Part shown: positions 33,655 to 41,580 of the stretch, piece after piece | Layout of the letters: the number at the start of each line of letters is the position of its first letter | How positions within the stretch are numbered: the stretch's first letter is position 1 | Origin: an uncultured Eubacteriales bacterium | GTDB taxonomy: Bacteria > Bacillota > Clostridia > Christensenellales > Aristaeellaceae | Assembly (NCBI GenBank): GCA_902785105.1 | Contig: CACZXF010000013.1 | Span: 1-48,352 of the forward strand | Direction: 5' to 3' | DNA length: 48,352 bases | Notes under the pieces: generated by a model | What the model saw: the letters and a program-made list of their open reading frames with translations, nothing else | Told to the model about the DNA's origin: nothing | The model's database searches: none | Made by a program: the position numbers and the translations under genes

Positions 33655-35310
33655 TCATCCCTCCCCTCCTCTGATCTCGATTTTGCTGTACATGTTCTTG
33701 ACAGAGCCGTTCCAGGTGGCCTTTAAGCCCTCTACCCGCTCCGAGTACACGTACATGTGGAGCCTGGAGAACAGTGGTATCCAGGCCGCATCCTCCTGGA
33801 CGATGACGCGCTCCAGTTCCCGGTATTCCTCAAGACGCGCCGCCGGGTCGGTGATGAGGCGGGCATTTTGAACCCGTGCCATGATGGCCTCGTCGGGATA
33901 GCAGAGGCTTCGGAACGCGGTGTTCTCTTTGCTTCCGAAGAAGGTATAGATGAAGTTGTCCGGGTCATCGAAGTCGGCGGTCCAGGTGGCGCTGTAGCAG
34001 GGCAGCTCACCGGCCTTGCGCTGGCGCAGGAACTCGGTATCATCCATCGACTCGATGGTCGCCCTCACACCCACCTTCTCCCACATAGACGCCACCAGCC
34101 GCATCAGCGTCATCTCCCACTGGGTGGAGGCGGTATTGACGCAGACCTTCAGCTCAAAGCCGTCGGGATAGCCCGCTTCGGCCAGCAGCGCGCGTGCGGC
34201 CTCCGGGTCATAGGGTATCTCCGGGAGGTCCTGGTTGAATCCATAGAGGCCGTGGGGAAAGATGCCGTTTTCCACAGTCCCGAAACCGCTGTAGACCACG
34301 TTCAGCAGCATTTTCCGGTTCAGCGCAAGCTGGAGCGCCTTCCTGACGCGAACGTCGTTAAGCGGCTTCACGGTTTCGTTGAGGGCGATGTAGGTCGTGC
34401 CGATGCGGGGCACCTTGAACAGACGGTCCTGATAGATGTCGCCATGAACGTAAAACTCCGCGTAGTTGGCCATGTCGTCCAGATCGAGTATGTCCAGCTC
34501 ACCCTTTTCAAAGAGCAGCTTCAACTCCTCCGGCTCTGTCAGAAACCGCAGATCGAGTCCCTCGCAGCGGGGCGGCCCCTCCCAGCAGTTGGGGTTTGCC
34601 GTCAGCAGCATCCCCTCGCCGGGCGTCCATTCCCGCAGGATAAAGGGACCCGTGCCCACCGTCCAAGCGGGATTTTTCCCGAAGCGCTCCCCCGCCGCCT
34701 CCGTGGTCTCCGCGTCCAATATGGACGCGCCGGGCATGGACAGGCAAGCCAGGAAAGCCTCGAAGGGCTGCTCCAATGTGATGGTGAAGTTCAAATCATC
34801 AATGAGGTGAAAGCCCTCCAGCCGGTCGGCTTCACCCTGCTCCAGCGCCTTCGCGCCGACGATCACCTCGGCAATATCCCGGTTGCAGGAATCGGGCCAG
34901 GTCAGCAGGCGGGTGAAGGTATAGAGCACATCCGAGGCAGTCAGCGGCGAACCATTGCTGAATATTACGTTCTCCCGCAGGTGAAATGTGTATTCCCGAC
35001 CGTCATCGGAAACCTCCCAGAATTTCGCCAGGGAGGGTGTGACCGTGACCTCCCCTTCCGCGTTGGGCTCCATCTCCACCAGGCGGTTAAACACATTGGT
35101 CGCGATGGTATAGTAGATGGTGGTGCACTGAAAATCGACCGTGAACGGCTCATCCTCCACGGCCACCAGAAAACGCGAGGTGTCCAGACCTGCCTCCGCC
35201 TCGGCTTCGCGAATGGCCTGCTCCTCCAAATTGTGGGAACAGGCGTTCACCGAAAGCGCCAGCGCGATGACCAGACAGACAATGCCCACCCGCAAAACCA
35301 TCCTGTTCAT
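33655..35310 (-). CDS. Extracellular solute-binding lipoprotein, family 5 (oligopeptide/nickel-type)
   Basis: A 551-residue lipoprotein. The N-terminus MNRMVLRVGIVCLVIALALSVNAC has a lipobox (VNAC), so mature protein begins at the cysteine. The body is a periplasmic binding protein family 5 (DppA/OppA) fold: NVFNRLVEMEPNAEGEVTVTPSLAKFWEVSDDGREYTFHLRENVIFSNGSPLTASDV is the classic block, and VRKALQLALNRKMLLNVVY, the hinge block. No permease or ATPase gene is nearby; the only partner is the sensor protein gene 1 base downstream. This suggests that it delivers a ligand signal to the dCache sensor instead of, or as well as, feeding transport. GGGAGG is 10 bases from ATG 35310. Confidence 0.88.
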   Translation of the reverse strand: MNRMVLRVGIVCLVIALALSVNACSHNLEEQAIREAEAEAGLDTSRFLVAVEDEPFTVDFQCTTIYYTIATNVFNRLVEMEPNAEGEVTVTPSLAKFWEVSDDGREYTFHLRENVIFSNGSPLTASDVLYTFTRLLTWPDSCNRDIAEVIVGAKALEQGEADRLEGFHLIDDLNFTITLEQPFEAFLACLSMPGASILDAETTEAAGERFGKNPAWTVGTGPFILREWTPGEGMLLTANPNCWEGPPRCEGLDLRFLTEPEELKLLFEKGELDILDLDDMANYAEFYVHGDIYQDRLFKVPRIGTTYIALNETVKPLNDVRVRKALQLALNRKMLLNVVYSGFGTVENGIFPHGLYGFNQDLPEIPYDPEAARALLAEAGYPDGFELKVCVNTASTQWEMTLMRLVASMWEKVGVRATIESMDDTEFLRQRKAGELPCYSATWTADFDDPDNFIYTFFGSKENTAFRSLCYPDEAIMARVQNARLITDPAARLEEYRELERVIVQEDAAWIPLFSRLHMYVYSERVEGLKATWNGSVKNMYSKIEIRGGEG

Positions 35311-35381
35311 GTATGCTACGCCTCCCGTTTGATAAGGTTATTTGGTAAATCTATTAATAATTATCTGTTTACTCATTTATA

Positions 35382-35410
35382 ATTATAAAGTAAGTGAAGC
35401 CAAATAGCAA
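35382..35410 (-). promoter_or_regulatory. Promoter of the binding-protein/sensor operon
   Basis: On the minus strand TTGCTA (35405-35410), 17-base spacer, perfect TATAAT (35382-35387), about 70 bases before the start codon. Confidence 0.7.
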
Positions 35411-35474
35411 GAGGTTTGACCCAATATTGCACGTGTACTTGCGTCAATGATTGGTAACACATCAGCAGGAGGCA

Positions 35475-35569
35475 GCTGTCAAGGTAGAGGGTGGAGATTT
35501 TCCGGCAAATGAGAGGATGGAAAATCCAGAAACACAGGCAGCCGGAAAATACTACCCGGCCTTGACAGC
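35475..35569. repeat. Foldback sequence of about 95 bp with two nested inverted repeats
   Basis: The outer arms GCTGTCAAGG (35475-35484) and CCTTGACAGC (35560-35569) and inner arms ATTTTCCGGC (35497-35506) and GCCGGAAAAT (35541-35550) are both perfect and nearly in register. It lies just beyond the 3' end of the transposase pseudogene, so it may be an end of an insertion sequence or an independent small element. The surrounding 300 bases hold no supported gene; the frame 35451-35645 is not convincing. Confidence 0.6.
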
Positions 35570-35611
35570 GTCGTCAAGTGATATAATGTTGTGGGGGCGG
35601 CATCGGCCGGT

Positions 35612-36690
35612 TCACATCACCGCCTGGTATTCTTCCAACACCTGATTTGGGGATCGAAGGCCCAGACAGTGCTTTATACTAAACTTCTTCTAAATGTGGA
35701 CAAGCATGCGAGTGTATTTTTCGTCATGGCAAGGCGAAGGCCCACAGGCTTGCTGGCGGCAAGTCAAGGGACTTCAACGCCGCGGCGCTTTTTCTCAATC
35801 TTTGATTGAGAAAAAGCGGTCGGCGAAGCCGACTGAGAATCCCCTCACCTTCTGGCGGAAAAGACGCCGCAGGATTGTCTATATTTAGAGGAAGTTTAGT
35901 ATTATGTAGTCGTTGGATTTCTTCTGGTAGACGGCCAGCTGTTTGCGGCCATCCTCCAGGCTGAACATTCTCAATCGGTTGTAAAAACGCTCCTGATCGA
36001 TGCGGTGTTGACGTTCCACTTTGCCGTTGTGGCGAGGCGTGGCTACCCGGATGCGATGATAGCGTATCCCTTTTTCTTCCAGCTTTAGCTCAAACAGGGT
36101 CTTATCTGTTGGATCATTGTAGATCAATGCCTTGGTAAACTCTGTGCCATTATCCGTTTGAATCTCCTTGATCTGGAAGGGAACATGCCGGATCAGAGCA
36201 GTCAGAAACTGTTCCGAGCTGTAAGTGCTGTGTTCATCGTACATTTCCCGATAGGTCCAGCGCGTACATTCATCTACCGCCGTGTATTGATACTATTTCC
36301 GGCCATCCACCACGCACTCAGAGGGAACAAACTTCACATCCACCTGTACCTTCTGTCCCGGGTAATCTGCCCTTTGATAGGGCTTGTTATGGCGCTTTTT
36401 CCGTCGCTTGTTCTCTTTGCCTTCCCTGAGCTTATGCGCTACTCGCTTAAACCCACCATAGCTGCGCGTATAGCCATATTTTTCCCGCATATCCTGATAG
36501 GCCAGTATCACATCTTTCCAATGATGCTTCTTCATCATCCGTCGGTTCTGCTTGAGCTCGTTTTCTGTATGCGCCCGCGGTGTGTGGTGGGGGCGATGAC
36601 TCCTCTCCATCAGGCTTTCCAAAGTCCCATCATAGCGCTTGACCCACTTGTACAGCGTCTTCCGACTGACCTTGTATCCTGGATGCCTAC
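35612..36690 (-). pseudogene. IS481-like DDE transposase, truncated, with stop codon and an inserted element
   Basis: Remains of an rve/DDE integrase-fold transposase. Catalytic residues are visible: Asp in VQVDVKFVP, Asp in QTDNGTEF, Glu in RHNGKVERQH. The gene is broken three ways. (1) Its 5' end is cut at about 36685 where IS66 sequence begins. (2) An in-frame TAG at 36290-36292 follows VVDGRK, where homologues read on (YQYTAVDECTR continues in the same frame). (3) The foldback element at 35677-35901 is inserted after KKSNDYI; on its other side the frame resumes as KHCLGLRSPNQVLEEYQAVM and ends at a TGA (35612-35614). It is not functional. N-terminal residues upstream of the IS66 join are antisense IS66 sequence. 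Confidence 0.85.
35677..35901. mobile_element. Foldback MITE-like element E1 (225 bp) with TTA/TAA target duplication
   Basis: The ends are imperfect 27-bp inverted repeats beginning TACTAAACTTC (24/27 identical); the two arms stay similar for more than 60 bases. The flanks are TTA (35674-35676) and TTA (35902-35904), a 3-bp duplication (TAA on the other strand). The centre holds TCTCAATCTTTGATTGAGA and GTCGGC-GAA-GCCGAC hairpins. It interrupts the transposase pseudogene, and removing the element with one TAA restores the reading frame. No coding sequence of its own. Confidence 0.85.
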
Positions 36691-37075
36691 TGGGCTTGGT
36701 TGAACACCATTCGCCTGCCTTCCGGTAAGCTGAAGGACGCGGTGACCTATGCGCTGAACCAGAAGGAACACTTATCCACATTTCTGGATCATGGCGAAGT
36801 CGAAATCAGCAACAACCAAGTGGAGAACGCTATCCGCCCCTTCGTCGTGGGCCGCAAGGGTTGGCTGTTCTCTGATATCCTGGGGGGATGAAGAAGCCAG
36901 TGCCGTTATCTACTCCCTCATGGAGACCGCCAAGGCCAACGGCCTGCGGCTGGAGGATTATATCCTTCATCTGCTGTCCATCCTGCCGGAACACTTTGAG
37001 GCCGACCCGAATGCTGATATTGATGATCTCCTCCCGTGGCATAACGGCATAAGAGATAGCTTTGCTACGCTGTGA
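36685..37075 (+). pseudogene. IS66-family transposase (TnpC) C-terminal fragment with frameshift
   Basis: The translation matches the end of IS66 transposases: AYWAWLNTIRLPSG, LNQKEHLSTFLDHGEVEISN, NNQVENAIRPFVVGRKGWLF, then in the next frame EASAVIYSLMETAKANGLRL and PEHFEADPNADIDDLLPWH. The frame changes inside a run of six G at about 36886-36891, so it is frameshifted as well as 5'-truncated. Its left limit abuts the IS481-like remnant. No upstream tnpA or tnpB. After its stop, 37076-37150 shows nothing clear. Confidence 0.85.
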
Positions 37076-37153
37076 ACATGGGCTTATTTAGCGGTCACTT
37101 TGAGACGCTTTTGTAATCCGATGAAGGAGCTGAAATCAGCGAATGATCAGCAA

Positions 37154-37182
37154 TTGAATTTTCAGTTTTTTTATGATACAAT
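37154..37182 (+). promoter_or_regulatory. Extended -10 promoter of lacI-type gene 1
   Basis: TTGAAT (37154-37159), 17-base spacer, TACAAT (37177-37182) preceded by TGA (extended -10). Confidence 0.7.
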
Positions 37183-37209
37183 ATATACAGAATAATAAAG
37201 GAGCATCCA

Positions 37210-38238
37210 ATGAAAAAAGTAACGATACAGGACATTGCGGACGAGTTGGGTATTTCACGCAACACCGTATCCAAGGCCATCAACAATGCGGATGGTCTGG
37301 CGGAAGCGACGCGCGAAAAAATACTGCAAAAGGCAGCGGAGATGGGCTATAAACAGTTTTCATATATCAAGGCACAGGTTGTCAATACCGTTGAAAAGGA
37401 AACGCCGCACAGGGGCGAGATCGCATTGCTTTGCGGGAACATCCTCGCGCCTGCCCATTTTGCTTCATTGATGTTGGATAAACTGAAGACAGAATTATCC
37501 CAAATGGGATACAGTTTGAGTACTCATCGCGTTGAACGGGGTGACTTTGAAAGCATGTCGCTGCCGGTCACTTTTGTCCCCGAACAGGCTACCGCCATCC
37601 TCTGCATCGAGATGTTCGATCGGGCTTACGACGAAATGATCTGCGCTCTCGGCCTGCCGGTGCTCTTCGTAGACGGCCCAAACAAGAGAAATGGTGCTGA
37701 CCTGCCTGCCGACCAGCTTTACATGGACAACACTACCGCCATCACCCGGTTCGTCAACGACATGCTCTTACTGGGCAAGCACCGCATTGGCTTTATCGGA
37801 GATTATGAGCATTGCCAGTCCTTTTTTGAACGCTATGCCGCCTTTCGCTGCGCCATGCTCATGGCAGGCGTCCCCGTGGATGAGCGGTTCTGCATCAAGG
37901 CGTTGGAATCAGCGCAGGTCACAGAAGCCCTGACCGCGCTTCCGGAAATGCCGGAGGTGTTCATCTGTGCCAATGATTTTATCGCGGATGACGCCATTTA
38001 CGCCCTGCGAAAGCTGGGCAAATCCGTGCCGGGCGACGTGCTGTTCTGCGGCTTTGACGACGCTCCAAACTCCCGCATCATGACGCCCGCCCTGACCACC
38101 GTACACATCCATACCCAGATCATGGCGCTCACCGCAATGAACCTGTTGATTTCCCGCATCGAACAGCCCAATATGAATTATCGCATCGTCCATACCGAGA
38201 CGGAATTGATCTACCGGGATTCCACCCGAATGGATTAA
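37210..38238 (+). CDS. LacI family transcriptional regulator 1
   Basis: A 342-residue regulator. Residues 1-48 are a LacI helix-turn-helix (VTIQDIADELGISRNTVSKA) with the hinge region after it, and the rest is a periplasmic-binding-protein-like sugar sensor (VLFVDGPNKR, RIGFIGDYEHCQSF, VFICANDFIADDAIYAL). AAAGGAG lies 6 bases before the ATG. It is closely related along its whole length to the second regulator at 42441 (same N-terminus, same DGPNKR and ANDF blocks), so the two arose by duplication. It faces the GH32 gene and probably controls the sugar locus. Its TAA stop codon is also the left target-site copy of the element that follows directly. Confidence 0.92.
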   Translation: MKKVTIQDIADELGISRNTVSKAINNADGLAEATREKILQKAAEMGYKQFSYIKAQVVNTVEKETPHRGEIALLCGNILAPAHFASLMLDKLKTELSQMGYSLSTHRVERGDFESMSLPVTFVPEQATAILCIEMFDRAYDEMICALGLPVLFVDGPNKRNGADLPADQLYMDNTTAITRFVNDMLLLGKHRIGFIGDYEHCQSFFERYAAFRCAMLMAGVPVDERFCIKALESAQVTEALTALPEMPEVFICANDFIADDAIYALRKLGKSVPGDVLFCGFDDAPNSRIMTPALTTVHIHTQIMALTAMNLLISRIEQPNMNYRIVHTETELIYRDSTRMD

Positions 38239-38420
38239 TACTATTCTCAACCTAAAATCTATACATCTGGCTGGAAACTTCGTTGCAGTTCCGTGCATCT
38301 TTTTCGCCCTGTCGTTGCTTCACTCCGGTCAACGTAGCACTGCTGCGCCTCCCTACGTTTAGCTTAGACAGGACGAAAAATCCACTCCGAATCTGTATAT
38401 GTTTTAGATTGAGAATAGTA
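38239..38420. mobile_element. Foldback MITE-like element E2 (182 bp) inserted at a stop codon
   Basis: Inverted ends of 27 bp beginning TACTATTCTCAA (24/27 identical) and flanked by TAA on both sides: 38236-38238, which is the stop codon of the lacI-type gene, and 38421-38423. Inner arms TTTTTCGCCCTGTC and GACAGGACGAAAAA form a second stem. The block GTCAACGT ... GCGCCTCCCT is shared with element E3, and the block AGTGGATTTTTCGTC (reverse strand) with element E1. No coding sequence. Confidence 0.82.
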
Positions 38421-38441
38421 TAAGCGCGACAGAATGAAAGC

Positions 38442-38468
38442 ATTCCCCGGAATCTGATTCCGGGGAAT
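38442..38468. terminator. Bidirectional terminator between lacI-type gene 1 and GH32
   Basis: ATTCCCCGGAAT (38442-38453) pairs perfectly with ATTCCGGGGAAT (38457-38468) around a 3-base loop, followed by TTTTCATG on the plus strand and GCTTTCATTC on the minus strand. Confidence 0.85.
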
Positions 38469-38485
38469 TTTCATGTCATGAAACC

Positions 38486-40297
38486 TCATTCCGGTATCCT
38501 TATCGTGATATTGTCGAATGAAGCGCCGCAGCCCTCAGCAAACACGCCAATGTGCGCGCCGCCTGTGGAGTGGCCGACGCTGGAGCTGAGCGCCTTTTCG
38601 TCGTCGATGTACAGGACGACGATCTCGTTTTCACATACCAGCGTCACGCGATGGATCGGTTTTTTGGAGAAGTCGAACCGGGTGACCGCCATCGGGGGAT
38701 AGTCGTCAAGCTCCGTCAGCTCATAGCCCTCATAGTGCAGCAGGTTCCTTCCGGCATCCAGGCACATCGCGGTCCAGGACTCATCCGTCGCGCTGCCGCC
38801 GAAGGCAAAACCGGCGCAGCCTTCCGCGTCCAGCGCCACGTCGCACTCCAGCATCATCGTCGGCGCGCGCACGCCCATGTCCGCCAGCGCGGTCTCATCG
38901 TCCATTGCCCGGAGCGCAACGTTGCTCCCGTTGATTTCTGCCACTCCTTCGATGTTTTTCGCCTGAAAGGGCTGCGCCTTTGTGAAGTAATCCTCAAAGG
39001 CGTCCGGCGCCTTCACGCCCAGCGAGCTGTCCACGTGCTGAACCTGCTGATGGTTGAGCACATTGCCCGCCCATTGGTAGATGCCGGAATCCGCAGACAG
39101 CCCCGACCGGCCCAGCCAGCCGCAGAGGCAGGTGTTTTCGTTCCACTGAGCGGTCTTTGCCGCATAGAAGACAAAGCCGTTCCCCTCCATCAGGCCCTGG
39201 TCATCCATAATGTTATCCTCCGGCGCGGCAAAAGGACCGTTCATGGATTCGCCGATGGCGTAATAGGTGACGCAATCCCAACTGTAGGTCAGATACCAGG
39301 TATCCCCCATGCAAAACAGATCCGGGCACTCCAGCATGTACTGCGCCTGAGGCGCGTAGATGGGACCTTCAAAGGTCCAGTCCTTCAGATCGGGGGAGGT
39401 GTATTTCACCACCACGCCGCCAAGCTGATCTTCCCGCGCCGCGACGAGCATCCAGTAGCACCCGTCCGACTCCATCCAGAACACCTCCGGGTCGCGGAAG
39501 TCGTCCCTGGAGTAGCCGTCCGGGCTGAAAAAGGTATCCTCCGGGTGCTTCTTCCAGTTTACACGGTCCGCGCTGGTGGCGTGCATCACGCATTCCCTGC
39601 CCATGCCGCCGTTGCCGGTATCGTTGTGGCCGGTGTAGAAGAGATGGTAAAGCCCTTCATTGTCCCGCATGACGGAGCCGGTGCCCAGCACCGGGTCGGG
39701 GTCGGACATCAGGCCATGTTCCAAAACCATACCGTCGGCCGGGCGGTTGCCCACCACGGCATAGTAGCTGCCGCCCTCCTTCCACATCTTGGGGTCGCGG
39801 AAGTCCTCCGTGCTGCCGCCCCTGGGCAGGTCCTTCGCGGTGAGCACGGGGTTGGCATCGAGCTTTTCATAATCCACCCCGTCGCCCACGGCCAGGCACT
39901 GGGTCTGGAAGGGCTTCATCGAGCCATCCGCCTGCCGCTCCTCGCGCACACCGGTGTACATCAGCAGTTGCCTGCCGTCGGGCAGCTCGATGGCGCTGCC
40001 GGAAAAGACGCCGTCCTTGTCGTAGGGCATGTCGGGAGCCAGCGCCACAGGCAGCCGCTCCCAGCGGATAAAGTCCCGGGTCTTGAGATGGCCCCAGTGC
40101 ATCGGTCCCCAGACGGCCTTGTAGGGATAGTATTGGTGGAACAGGTGGTATTCGCCCTTGTAGACGGAGAAACCGTTGGGATCGTTGATCCAGCCGATGC
40201 CGCCGGTGACGTGAAACATCGGGCGTTCCTCATCGGGTACATAGGAGCTGTACTGCGCCTCAAACTCACGCGCCTTTTGCAACGTTTCGCTGATCAT
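38486..40297 (-). CDS. Glycoside hydrolase family 32 protein, apparently chimeric
   Basis: A 603-residue fructan/sucrose hydrolase-type protein. WINDPNG (about 36-42) holds the catalytic nucleophile Asp and LECPDLF the acid/base Glu (E about 327). The RDP motif appears twice: STEDFRDPKMWKEGGSYY (about 166) and SRDDFRDPEVFWMESDGCYW (about 268). The first about 190 residues look like sucrose-6-phosphate hydrolase; from about SDPDPVLGTGSVMRDNEGLY on it looks like another GH32 subtype that starts its own propeller there. The length exceeds either type (about 490-500). I infer a fusion of two GH32 genes at about 39720-39745 by deletion, in frame. Function may be lost. AAGGAAAGG precedes the ATG. 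It was probably the last gene of the transporter operon upstream. Confidence 0.8.
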   Translation of the reverse strand: MISETLQKAREFEAQYSSYVPDEERPMFHVTGGIGWINDPNGFSVYKGEYHLFHQYYPYKAVWGPMHWGHLKTRDFIRWERLPVALAPDMPYDKDGVFSGSAIELPDGRQLLMYTGVREERQADGSMKPFQTQCLAVGDGVDYEKLDANPVLTAKDLPRGGSTEDFRDPKMWKEGGSYYAVVGNRPADGMVLEHGLMSDPDPVLGTGSVMRDNEGLYHLFYTGHNDTGNGGMGRECVMHATSADRVNWKKHPEDTFFSPDGYSRDDFRDPEVFWMESDGCYWMLVAAREDQLGGVVVKYTSPDLKDWTFEGPIYAPQAQYMLECPDLFCMGDTWYLTYSWDCVTYYAIGESMNGPFAAPEDNIMDDQGLMEGNGFVFYAAKTAQWNENTCLCGWLGRSGLSADSGIYQWAGNVLNHQQVQHVDSSLGVKAPDAFEDYFTKAQPFQAKNIEGVAEINGSNVALRAMDDETALADMGVRAPTMMLECDVALDAEGCAGFAFGGSATDESWTAMCLDAGRNLLHYEGYELTELDDYPPMAVTRFDFSKKPIHRVTLVCENEIVVLYIDDEKALSSSVGHSTGGAHIGVFAEGCGASFDNITIRIPE

Positions 40298-40336
40298 ATG
40301 CCTTTCCTTCCTGTTGCGGTTTCAGTGGAGCGGGGA

Positions 40337-40374
40337 GCTTTCCTCCCCCAGAGAGGGGAGAGGGGGAGGAAAGC
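40337..40374 (-). terminator. Long GC-rich hairpin upstream of GH32
   Basis: GCTTTCCTCCCCC (40337-40349) pairs with GGGGGAGGAAAGC (40362-40374), a perfect 13-bp stem with a 12-base loop. It lies between the binding-protein remnant and GH32. No T tract follows on the minus strand, so a processing or stability role is possible. Confidence 0.55.
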
Positions 40375-40378
40375 GTAA

Positions 40379-40614
40379 GGAACTGTGCATAAATTATTCA
40401 TACATTCTGCTTGTCTGAATCCGCCATCGCTGCGTTGGCGGTGGCTTGCCTGAATCTTTGATTCAGCCAAGCCAGTCTGGCGTAAAGCGCCAGACCGCGA
40501 AACCTCTGGTTTCGCGCCTTCGTCGGTCAACGTGCCCCGGCACGCCTCCCTCCTCCGCCTTGCGCTGGCGAATTCATCCTGCGCATTCTGTACGAAATAT
40601 TTATGCACATGTCC
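40379..40614. mobile_element. Foldback MITE-like element E3 (236 bp) with TAA target duplication
   Basis: Ends: GGAACTGTGCATAAATTATT on the left, and on the reverse strand at the right GGACATGTGCATAAATATTT, with 21 of 26 positions matching; arm similarity continues through TGAATCCGCCA. TAA flanks are at 40376-40378 and 40615-40617. The inside is a row of hairpins: CTGAATCTTTGATTCAG, GTCTGGCG-TAAAG-CGCCAGAC, GCGAAACC-TCT-GGTTTCGC, GTGCC-CC-GGCAC. The left end matches 18 of 20 bases of the insertion sequence end at 48247. It occupies most of the 330-base gap between the binding-protein remnant and GH32. Confidence 0.82.
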
Positions 40615-40628
40615 TAAAGTAAACTGGA

Positions 40629-41580
40629 TCAGCCGGCAAAGTAGGCGTCCAGATACTTCTGGTAGATCGCCAGGTACTCGTCCAGACCGTAGGCCTTCAG
40701 ATCGTTCTGGAACTGCTCCCAGTCGGCATCGGTGAAACCGTTCATCACCCAGTCGGACTTGGCGGTGTTGATGCGCTTGGTCAGGTCGGCGGACAGGTTG
40801 GAGCACTACTTGTTGTCATCGGCGTTCATGAACACGTTGGGATACACGTACTCGGTGTTCATGTCGGGGGTGTAGATGTCCTTGATCCAGTTCAGACGAT
40901 AGGCGGCGTCGTCGGGCAGGGTGACGTACTTGCCATAGTAGCTGTCCAGGATGGCCAGGGGGCCATTGACGGACTCGGCCTCGCGGACCTCGACGGGGGA
41001 GGCGTCGCCCAGCCAGGTGTGCTTCAGCATGGGCTCGCCGGCATCGTTGGTGCTCATCTCGAAGATGTCGAACTCGTCATCCTCGCCGTAGGTGCCCCAG
41101 TTGTTCTGGAGGGACTGCATGGGATCATACATCATATCCAGCCAGGAGCAGACCAGCTCGGGGTTCTTGCACAGGGCGGTCACGACGCAGCGGCCGCGAT
41201 CGAAGCCGGAGGTGTAGGAGCCGTTCTGGGGGGTGATGTTGCGCACGTCGGCGGTCAGCGCGGGCAGCGGCACCCAGCTCTTGCCGGCGATCAGGTCGTC
41301 CATGCTGACCTGGGCGATGTTGGCCACGTCCCAGGAGAAGCAGACGCCGTAGCGGCCGGACTTGCCCTTGGCAACATAGGTGGACCACTCCTGAGTGAAG
41401 GCTTCGGGATCGATCAGGCCTTTCTCATAGAGCTTGTGCACCCATTCGGTGCCCTTCTTGAAGCCCTCCTGGGTGGCGGAGCAGATGACCTGCTTGTCGC
41501 TGTTCACCGCGATGTGGCGGCCGATGTCAACGTCGCCGACGCCCTCGCCGAAGCCGTTGATCAGCAGATAGGGATGGAGG
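40629..41580 (-). pseudogene. Extracellular sugar-binding protein (LipO-like) 3' part, with internal stop
   Basis: C-terminal about two thirds of a family 1 solute-binding protein of the LipO/LplA type: INGFGEGVGD ... VNSDKQV, WVHKLYEKGLIDPEAFTQEW, FSWDVANIAQ, TLPDDAAYRLNWIKDIYTPD, VYPNVFMNADDNK. The frame is stopped by TAG at 40806-40808, but the homologous tail goes on in the same frame (NLSADLTKRINTAKSDWVMN, LDEYLAIYQKYLDAYFAG) to a TGA at 40629-40631. The 5' end, with signal peptide and lipobox, is missing; the frame instead runs into the permease gene sequence at about 41575. So it has lost both start and full length. Confidence 0.85.

Noticed and set aside
35451-35645. 65-codon plus-strand frame
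   Set aside because: Covers a foldback repeat and the antisense end of a transposase; not a convincing gene.
36158-36703. 181-codon plus-strand frame
   Set aside because: Antisense to the IS481-like transposase remnant.
36290-40808. In-frame TAG codons in the transposase (36290) and the binding protein (40806) with homology continuing after them
   Set aside because: Considered genome-wide TAG recoding. Rejected, because TAG is a normal stop in this window (for example 1283-1285 and 1993-1995) and both cases are in already broken genes; nonsense mutation is simpler.
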